In this document: positions 33,010 through 38,191 of the stretch, one piece after another
Position numbering within the stretch: position 1 is the first letter of the stretch
How the letters are laid out: each line of letters starts with the position of its first letter
DNA from: an uncultured Caulobacterales bacterium
Lineage (GTDB): Bacteria > Pseudomonadota > Alphaproteobacteria > Caulobacterales > Caulobacteraceae
NCBI GenBank assembly: GCA_903858185.1
Contig: CAIOHT010000028.1
Location: forward strand, 1 to 38,191
DNA length: 38,191 nt
Reading direction: 5' to 3'
Notes under the pieces: model-generated
Seen by the model: only the letters and a program-made list of their open reading frames with translations
Databases searched by the model: none
Told to the model about the DNA's origin: nothing
Translations under genes and position numbers: made by a program

Positions 33010-33845
33010 TCTGGTCTGTGCACCGCTGACACCAGCACGAAACTCAGCATCGTCAGCAGATACCAGCTGCCGAGCCTGGCCAGGTTGGCCGGCTTCCAGC
33101 CGTCCGCCTGGACAGGACAGACCCAGGCGTTCGCCAGGGTGGCGAGGTTGCCGGCGATACAGATGAACCCCGCCACCAGCAGGAAGCCGAGCAGCATCGG
33201 CATCCGCCGCGTTACGCGGTCCGGCGTGAACCTGAACCCTGACCGGCCGAAAATCGCCGCCGTCGCAACGAACAGCGGCCAGCGCAGGTCCTCGATGTAG
33301 TGGTGGCTGAAGAAGTTCAGATAGGCCGCCACCGCCAGCGCCCAGGTCGTCCAGACCGGCGGATAGTTATCGAAGCGGATGTCGAACAGTCGCCAGGCGC
33401 GGGCGATGTAGCTCCCGACGCAGGCGTACATGAACCCCGAGAACAGCGGCACGCCGCCGATCCGCATCAGGCCGGGCTCCGGGTAGGCCCATGACCCGTG
33501 CGCGGTCTTGAACACCTCCATGACCGTGCCGACGATATGGAAGATCAGGATCACCAGCGCCTCCTCCGGCCGCTCGAGCCGCAGGGCCAGCAGGCCGAAC
33601 TGGAGGGTAAGGGCGGCGACCACCAGAAAGTCGTATCGGTGCATCGCCGCGTCCGCGGGCCACCACAGCCGGGTGCCGATCAGCAGCGCCAGCATCAGCC
33701 CGCCGAACAGACAGGCCCAGGCCTGCTTCAGCCCGAACAGCAGGAACTCGTAGGCCCAGCCACGCCATTTCGACCGCGCCGCCCAGGGGCGCACGCGCCC
33801 GTCCATCGCCGCCACCAGCGCCTTGATACGGTCGTTGAGGTTCAT
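32961..33845 (-). CDS. DUF817 family membrane protein
   Basis: A 294-residue polytopic membrane protein with about seven hydrophobic segments. [60 protein letters not shown] and [13 protein letters not shown] match the DUF817 (YoaT-like) family of unknown function. ATG 33845 with GAGGGAT before it is the start; the frame continues upstream but crosses hisI. The last 16 or so residues ([16 protein letters not shown]) are translated from the hairpin repeat, so the native C-terminus was probably replaced. It is divergent from hisI. Confidence 0.85.
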   Translation of the reverse strand: MNLNDRIKALVAAMDGRVRPWAARSKWRGWAYEFLLFGLKQAWACLFGGLMLALLIGTRLWWPADAAMHRYDFLVVAALTLQFGLLALRLERPEEALVILIFHIVGTVMEVFKTAHGSWAYPEPGLMRIGGVPLFSGFMYACVGSYIARAWRLFDIRFDNYPPVWTTWALAVAAYLNFFSHHYIEDLRWPLFVATAAIFGRSGFRFTPDRVTRRMPMLLGFLLVAGFICIAGNLATLANAWVCPVQADGWKPANLARLGSWYLLTMLSFVLVSAVHRPEGTCTEGTCPPNQHLD

Positions 33846-33887
33846 ATCCCTCTGGCCCGATCCGCCCGGAGAGGGCCATATGCGCCC

Positions 33888-34289
33888 ATGACCGAGCCCC
33901 TGTTTCCCACCGCCCCGGACACCGACGCCCTTGAGCGGGGCGCGGTGCTGGCCCCGCGTTTCGACTCCGCCGGCCTGGTCGCCGCGGTGGCCCAGCATGC
34001 CGACACCGGAGAGGTGCTGATGCTGGCCTGGATGAATGCGGAAGCCCTCAAACTGACCCTCGAGACCGGACAGGCGCACTACTTCAGCCGCTCACGGAAC
34101 GCCCTGTGGAAGAAGGGCGAGACCAGCGGCCAGCTGCAGGACGTCGTCGAACTGCGCGTCGACTGCGACCAGGACGCGGTGCTCATAAAGGTCCGTCCGC
34201 GCGGAGACGGCGGCGCCTGCCACGTGGGCTTCCGGTCGTGTTTCTATCGTGTCGCCGTGCAGGGCGGGGGGTTGGTAGAGCGGGGGTAG
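33888..34289 (+). CDS. hisI: Phosphoribosyl-AMP cyclohydrolase
   Basis: The third step of histidine synthesis, opening the adenine ring of PR-AMP. At 133 residues it is the single-function HisI, without the HisE domain. Metal and active-site motifs are intact: [38 protein letters not shown], the DCDQD cluster at 92-96, and C111 and C118 in the C-terminal [12 protein letters not shown] 33888 (MTEPLF) is used. Other his genes are not in the window. Confidence 0.95.
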   Translation: MTEPLFPTAPDTDALERGAVLAPRFDSAGLVAAVAQHADTGEVLMLAWMNAEALKLTLETGQAHYFSRSRNALWKKGETSGQLQDVVELRVDCDQDAVLIKVRPRGDGGACHVGFRSCFYRVAVQGGGLVERG

Positions 34290-34302
34290 GACCGTGCGTC
34301 CT

Positions 34303-34405
34303 TCGAGACGCTCGCTAGACGCTCGCTCCTCAGAATGACGCAGAGGGATTGATCGCCAATCCGCTCGTCATGCTGAGGAGCGGACCCTCAGGTCCGCGTC
34401 TCGAA
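34303..34405. repeat. Large inverted repeat, family TTCGAGACGCTCGC (second copy)
   Basis: TTCGAGACGCTCGC at the left and GCGTCTCGAA at the right are inverse copies, with GCTCCTCAGAATGACG / CGTCATGCTGAGGAGC inside. Matches 7583-7673. It lies between the convergent hisI and phoD stops. Confidence 0.75.
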
Positions 34406-34419
34406 GCACGCACGGCGCC

Positions 34420-36111
34420 CTAAACCGCCTTCAACCCGCTCACGCCACCGCCGGCGACCGGCGTCACGGTGTAGGTCCGCATCGCCCTCGCCGTGTAGTC
34501 CGTCGACAGGATCGTCGACACCGCGATGAACTCGGCCTTCGCCGTCTCGCGCGTCAGGGTCAGCAGGACATAGCCCTTGGCGCTGTGGTCGTTGAACACG
34601 ACCTCGGGGTTCTTGTCCTCGAAGCCCTGGTTCAGCGGCACGCCCTGGATCACGTCGCCCGCGCCCGGACTGGTCACGCCGGTCGTGCCGAACTCGGCGG
34701 CGACCCGCGCGCCGCCGGCGTCATGCAGTTCGTTGGCCCAGAAGGCGTGGCTGTCGCCGGCCAGCACCAGCGGATGGGCGCCGGTCGCCTTGAACGCCCC
34801 CAGAACCCGCTCGCGGTCGATCGGATAGCCGTCCCAGGCGTCGAGATTGTAGGGCAGGCCGAAGGATCCCAGGGCCGAGAGCTGCGTGACGGGAACCCGG
34901 TACTCTTCCGGCAGGCCGGCGATGATCTCGCCCCACTTCGCCTCGCCGAGCGTGGCGCGGAAGTCGGGCGCCGAGACGCGGGCCATGACGATCTGGTTGC
35001 CGATGATCTGCCAGGTCCGCCCGGCCGCCACCGATCCGGCCAGCTCGGTCGCCAGCCAGGATAGCTGATCGGGGCCGAGCAGCCGTCGCGACGGGTCGAG
35101 CCATTTGGCCTTGAAGGCCGCCGCGTCGGGCTTGCCGTCGACGATCGGCAGGTCCTTGCCGTAGTCGAGCGGCTCGGTGCGCGCGGTCAGCCGCGTCTCG
35201 ACCATGAACAGCGAGGCCAGGTCGCCGAACTGGAAGGCGCGATTGGCCATCTCCGCGGTGCGGCCCGGCGCCGGTTCACGGATCGGCATCCACTCGTAAT
35301 AGGCCTTCAGCGCCACCGACTTGCGCGTCGCCCAGTCGCCTTCGGCCTTGTCGGGGTTGTGGTTCTCCGCGCCGCCCAGCCAGCTGTCGTTGGCCGTCTC
35401 GTGGTCGTCCCAGACAACGATCCAGGGCGCCCGGGCATGGGCCGCCTGGAGCTGCGGGTCGGACTTGTACTGCGCGTGCCGCTGGCGGTAGTCGGCCAGG
35501 GAGAGGATCTCGCGCGGCGGATTATGGGGCCGGCTCGGCGAGACGGTCGTGTCGTCGCCGTAGGAGCCGGGGCCGCCGTACTCGTAGATGTAGTCGCCCA
35601 GGTGGATGACCGCGTCCAGCCGCTCCTGCCTTGCGATATCGCCATAGGCGTTGAAGTAGCCGCGCGGGTAGAGGGAGCAGGAGGCGACGGCCAGGACCAG
35701 GTCCGTAGTCGGGCCGGACGGCAGGGTGCGGGCCCGTCCGATCGGCGAGGCGGCGCCTTCCGACTGGAACTGGAAATAGTAGTCCGTGCCTGGCTTCAGG
35801 CCGCTGACGTCCATCTTGACGGTGTAGTCCCGGTCCGCCCCGGTCTCGAAGTCCAAGCTCTTCACCGCCGCGGCGCCGCCGAGTTCGGGTGAGGCGCCGA
35901 TCAGCAGCCGCCCCTTGACCTTCGCCTTGCCGGCGGCCGACGCGGACGGGCTGATCCGCGTCCAGAACACGATCCGGTCAGAAAGAGGATCGCCGCTGGC
36001 CACGCCATGGGCGAAGGCGACCATCTGGACTTCATCGGCCGCCACCGGCGTCGCCGCAGCCCCCGCGCCTGCCCCCAGCAGCGCCAGCAGTCCGCGTCTG
36101 TTCATCGCCAT
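34420..36111 (-). CDS. phoD: Tat-exported alkaline phosphatase D (PhoD)
   Basis: A 563-residue periplasmic or secreted phosphatase/phosphodiesterase that releases phosphate from organic esters. The twin-arginine signal is clear (MNRRGLLALLGAGAGAAATP, then VAA). An N-terminal beta-sandwich domain (HGVASGDPLSDRIVFWTRIS) precedes the metallophosphatase domain with the metal-site motifs VASCSLYPRGYFNAY, VIHLGDYIYEYG, WIVVWDDHETAND and LVLAGDSHAFWANEL. PhoD enzymes bind iron and calcium. The start is ATG 36111, with GGGGGAATCGG before it; ATG 36105 is also possible. No pho box was identified. Confidence 0.94.
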   Translation of the reverse strand: MAMNRRGLLALLGAGAGAAATPVAADEVQMVAFAHGVASGDPLSDRIVFWTRISPSASAAGKAKVKGRLLIGASPELGGAAAVKSLDFETGADRDYTVKMDVSGLKPGTDYYFQFQSEGAASPIGRARTLPSGPTTDLVLAVASCSLYPRGYFNAYGDIARQERLDAVIHLGDYIYEYGGPGSYGDDTTVSPSRPHNPPREILSLADYRQRHAQYKSDPQLQAAHARAPWIVVWDDHETANDSWLGGAENHNPDKAEGDWATRKSVALKAYYEWMPIREPAPGRTAEMANRAFQFGDLASLFMVETRLTARTEPLDYGKDLPIVDGKPDAAAFKAKWLDPSRRLLGPDQLSWLATELAGSVAAGRTWQIIGNQIVMARVSAPDFRATLGEAKWGEIIAGLPEEYRVPVTQLSALGSFGLPYNLDAWDGYPIDRERVLGAFKATGAHPLVLAGDSHAFWANELHDAGGARVAAEFGTTGVTSPGAGDVIQGVPLNQGFEDKNPEVVFNDHSAKGYVLLTLTRETAKAEFIAVSTILSTDYTARAMRTYTVTPVAGGGVSGLKAV

Positions 36112-36333
36112 GACCGATTCCCCCAGTGATTTCTTGTTGTCGCGCGACTTCACAACGACGCGATGACGCCTGTCCAGCGATCGGAAAAAAGAAACCCCGG
36201 CTGCGGAGGCTCATCTGCCATGCCCCCGGCGCGTGCGGGCCATGACGGCGGTGGAGGGAAATTGAGTCCCGATGGTGCGCGAAGGGCCGCTGCGCGTTAG
36301 GAGTCTGCAACCCCGATCCAACGGAGCCACCGC

Positions 36334-36645
36334 ATGTCGAGTGAAGGCCTTCACGTCCCCCGCGAAAAGCTGGGCAAGAAGACCCTGCTGCAGCACTACG
36401 CCATCACCTCGCTGATCGAGGAGCTGGAGGCGGTGGACTGGTATCGCCAGCGCGCGGACGACTGCGAAGACGAGGAACTGAAGAAGATCCTGCTGCACAA
36501 CGCGGCCGAGGAGCTGGAGCACGCGGCCATGGCGCTGGAGTGGCTGCGCCGCAGCGATCCCGAGGTCGACAGGAACCTGCGCGAATATCTCTTCAAGGAA
36601 GGCTCGATCACGGGCCACGAAGAGACGGCGACCGGCAAGGCGTGA
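36334..36645 (+). CDS. Encapsulated-ferritin-like protein (EncFtn family), no cargo-targeting tail
   Basis: A 103-residue two-helix ferritin-like protein. The core (ITSLIEELEAVDWYRQRADD ... ILLHNAAEELEHAAMALEWL RRSDPEV) matches, from memory, Rhodospirillum rubrum EncFtn with an offset of two residues. The ferroxidase residues E30, E60 and H63 (R. rubrum E32, E62, H65) and W36, Y37 are all present. EncFtn is catalytic only as a decameric ring and normally is packed inside an encapsulin shell by a C-terminal peptide. Here the protein ends at SITGHEETATGKA, without a recognisable targeting peptide, and no shell gene adjoins. Its TGA overlaps the GTG start of the next gene by four bases. Confidence 0.85.
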   Translation: MSSEGLHVPREKLGKKTLLQHYAITSLIEELEAVDWYRQRADDCEDEELKKILLHNAAEELEHAAMALEWLRRSDPEVDRNLREYLFKEGSITGHEETATGKA

Positions 36646-37667
36646 CGTTCCTGGACAGCCTGCCTGACGACGAAGAGGTCGAGGTCGACGCCGGGCTCGG
36701 CGAGGAGCGGCTCATCGTCGTCACCCCCGAAGACGCCGGCGGGCGGCTGGACAAGGTGTTGGCGGACCGGGCCGGCGAGCTGTCACGGGGTCGCATCCAG
36801 ACGATGCTGGCCGCTGGCCAGATCAGCCTGGCGGGCAAGGTGCTCAGCGATGCTTCGGGCAAGGCCGTCGCAGGCGAGTATCGACTGATGGTCCCGGCGC
36901 CCGTCGCCGCCGAGCCGAAGCCCGAGGCCATTCCCCTGGCGGTGCTGTTCGAGGACGCGCACCTGATCGTCGTCGACAAGCCGGCCGGCATGGCCGCCCA
37001 CCCTGGCCCGGGGACGCCCGGCGGCACCCTGGTCAACGCCCTGCTGCATCACTGCGCGGGCAGCCTGTCCGGCGTCGGCGGCGTCGCGCGGCCCGGCATC
37101 GTCCACCGGCTGGACAAGGACACCAGCGGCGTGATGGTCGCGGCCAAGACCGACGCGGCGCACCAGGGCCTGTCGGCGCTGTTCGCGGCGCACGACATCG
37201 ACCGGCTCTACGTCGCCCTGACGCGCGGCGCGCCAAACCCGGCGAAGGGCACGATCACGACGCAGATCGGCCGCAGCCAGCACGACCGCAAGAAGATGGC
37301 GATCCTCAAGACCGGCGGCCGCGAGGCCACCACCCACTACCGCGTCGAGCAGGTGTTCGGACCGCAGGCCAGGCCGGTGGCCGCGCGGGTCTCCTGCCGG
37401 CTTGAGACCGGGCGCACCCACCAGATCCGCGTCCACATGGCCAGCAAGGGCGCACCCTGCCTGGGCGATCCGACCTATGGCTCAGGCCCCCCCGCCCCTG
37501 CCGTGCGCGAGGCCATGGCCGCGGCCGGCCTCGAGCGCCAGGCGCTGCATGCGGCGGTGCTGGGCTTCGTCCACCCGATCACGGGCGAGCTGTTACGGTT
37601 CGAGACGCCTCTGCCCGCCGACATGCTGGGGCTGGAAGCGGCGCTATCAAGACTTCCTTCTCCCTGA
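36642..37667 (+). CDS. rluD: RluD-type ribosomal large subunit pseudouridine synthase
   Basis: Modifies uridines in 23S rRNA, by family likely near positions 1911-1917. The protein has 341 residues with an N-terminal S4 RNA-binding domain (DAGGRLDKVLADRAGELSRG, RIQTMLAAGQISLAGKVL) and the catalytic domain with HRLDKDTSG at 155-163, in which D158 is the nucleophile. ETGRTHQIRVHMA is the family's other conserved block. GTG 36642 is chosen because it overlaps the EncFtn stop (GTGA) and gives a normal N-terminus; the frame continues upstream inside EncFtn. The last codons and the stop are part of a hairpin repeat. Confidence 0.93.
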   Translation: MTFLDSLPDDEEVEVDAGLGEERLIVVTPEDAGGRLDKVLADRAGELSRGRIQTMLAAGQISLAGKVLSDASGKAVAGEYRLMVPAPVAAEPKPEAIPLAVLFEDAHLIVVDKPAGMAAHPGPGTPGGTLVNALLHHCAGSLSGVGGVARPGIVHRLDKDTSGVMVAAKTDAAHQGLSALFAAHDIDRLYVALTRGAPNPAKGTITTQIGRSQHDRKKMAILKTGGREATTHYRVEQVFGPQARPVAARVSCRLETGRTHQIRVHMASKGAPCLGDPTYGSGPPAPAVREAMAAAGLERQALHAAVLGFVHPITGELLRFETPLPADMLGLEAALSRLPSP

Positions 37668-37790
37668 GGGAGAAGGTGTCGGCATAGCCGACGGATGAGG
37701 GTTTACGGCGACGATCGATCTCCACCGTAACCCCTCACCCTCCCGCCGCTGCGCGCCGGGTCCCCCCCTCCCCCTGCGGGAGAGGGGATT
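37656..37790. repeat. Composite inverted-repeat element overlapping the rluD stop
   Basis: A hairpin with arms CCTTCTCCCT and GAGGGAGAAGG starts inside rluD and covers its stop codon. A second stem near 37760-37785 (CCTCCCCCTGCGGGAGAGGGG) completes the unit, with CCCTCACCCTCC between. Elements of this type (CTTCTCCC ... GGGAGAAG) are frequent in Caulobacterales intergenic DNA. Confidence 0.65.
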
Positions 37791-37856
37791 TGAATCTGCA
37801 CCGGAAGCACGAGACTCCCGGGACATATCTTCTCGGGACAAGGCGAGACATCGTGG

Positions 37857-38191
37857 ATGTTCCAGTGGACATTTCTCGCCATCGCCCTCGCGCTCGCCAC
37901 GATAGCGGCCGGCCCGAAGGACGCCGCTCCGCCCGCTGCCCCGTCGGTCGTCGCCGCGCCGGGCCTCGTCCCCTTGCCCTGCGCCGAAACAGGTTCGCTA
38001 CGACCGCACACCCGAGGCTATTGCCTGACGCAGCGCCACTACGTCCGCGAAGCGCCGCGCGCCGCGCTGCTGAAGGCGGCCGCCGCCATGGAGGCGCGCC
38101 ACCCCGGCACGATCATACGCTACATGGAGGGCTCCTGGCCGCTCGGCACGCGTCCGATGCCGCCACATCTGTCACACGGCGACGGGCGGCA
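37857..38191 (+). CDS. Secreted hypothetical protein, 3' end beyond window
   Basis: 111 codons are visible from ATG 37857 and the frame is open to the end. The first 20 residues (MFQWTFLAIALALATIAAGP) look like a signal peptide or anchor. A Pro/Ala linker follows, then two cysteines (CAETG, GYCLTQ), a helix (LLKAAAAMEARHPGTIIRYM) and EGSWPLGTRPMPPHLSHGDG. The PHLSHGDGR pattern recalls conserved proteins with metal-binding HxSH(x)DGR motifs, perhaps peptidase-like, but the rest is missing and the family cannot be settled. No strong ribosome site is seen; GTG 37853 is in another frame. Confidence 0.6.
   Translation, partial: MFQWTFLAIALALATIAAGPKDAAPPAAPSVVAAPGLVPLPCAETGSLRPHTRGYCLTQRHYVREAPRAALLKAAAAMEARHPGTIIRYMEGSWPLGTRPMPPHLSHGDGR

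Noticed and set aside
36334-38191. Encapsulin operon around the EncFtn gene
   Set aside because: No HK97-fold shell gene is adjacent and the EncFtn tail has no targeting peptide; the next gene is plainly a pseudouridine synthase.
1-38191. tRNA or rRNA genes
   Set aside because: No cloverleaf with a GGTTCGAATCC-type T arm and no rRNA-like stretch was recognised on reading; this is a visual check only.

Overview
This window is high-GC, densely coded chromosomal DNA from an alphaproteobacterium. It most likely comes from the Caulobacteraceae (Phenylobacterium or Caulobacter-like). The grounds are a TipF-type degenerate EAL protein, the mutL / lipoprotein / lspA / ileS and HAD / MaoC / ribF neighbourhoods, many GTG and TTG starts, and numerous short inverted repeats between genes. 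The genus is an inference; no rRNA or tRNA gene was seen to test it.

Layout. 1-6167 (minus): mutL (3' end cut by the window edge), a DUF3035 lipoprotein, lspA, ileS. 6420-13600 (minus): a DegP/HtrA-like protease without a visible signal peptide, ribF, a MaoC hydratase, a HAD-IIA phosphatase, a secreted S9 peptidase and tipF. 13753-15932 (plus): feoA-feoB behind a Fur-box-like palindrome, divergent from tipF. 15929-20011 (minus): a DUF418 membrane protein, 3-hydroxybutyryl-CoA dehydrogenase, etfA, etfB, with a strong terminator after etfA. 20159-23176: a small membrane protein, a cobalamin adenosyltransferase with a HIG1-like protein, then a 73-residue helical protein overlapping the first of two tandem TetR regulators. 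23181-28546: an acyl-CoA dehydrogenase with the long N-terminus of methylsuccinyl-CoA dehydrogenase, a glutathione S-transferase, an alpha/beta hydrolase and thrS. 28543-32125 (minus): yidD, a NifU/IscU-like scaffold, a VOC protein in a possibly foreign patch, an SRPBCC protein and cysS. 32292-36111: folE, a DUF817 membrane protein, hisI and a Tat-exported PhoD. 36334-38191 (plus): an encapsulated-ferritin-like protein (EncFtn) overlapping an rluD-type pseudouridine synthase, then the 5' part of a secreted protein.

Three themes connect the genes. First, acyl-CoA metabolism: hydroxybutyryl-CoA dehydrogenase, ETF, a candidate methylsuccinyl-CoA dehydrogenase (which would use ETF) and the adenosyltransferase that would supply coenzyme B12 to mutases fit an ethylmalonyl-CoA-type pathway. 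Second, iron: feoAB with a putative Fur site, a scaffold for Fe-S clusters and the EncFtn homologue. Third, housekeeping: three aminoacyl-tRNA synthetases and flavin, folate and histidine synthesis enzymes.

The most interesting items are the EncFtn homologue, which keeps the ferroxidase residues but has no cargo-targeting tail and no shell gene beside it, and a family of mirrored GGGGACATGTACC hairpins at convergent gene ends, one of which supplies the end and stop codon of a gene. Nothing here is a clearly new multi-gene defence or mobile system.
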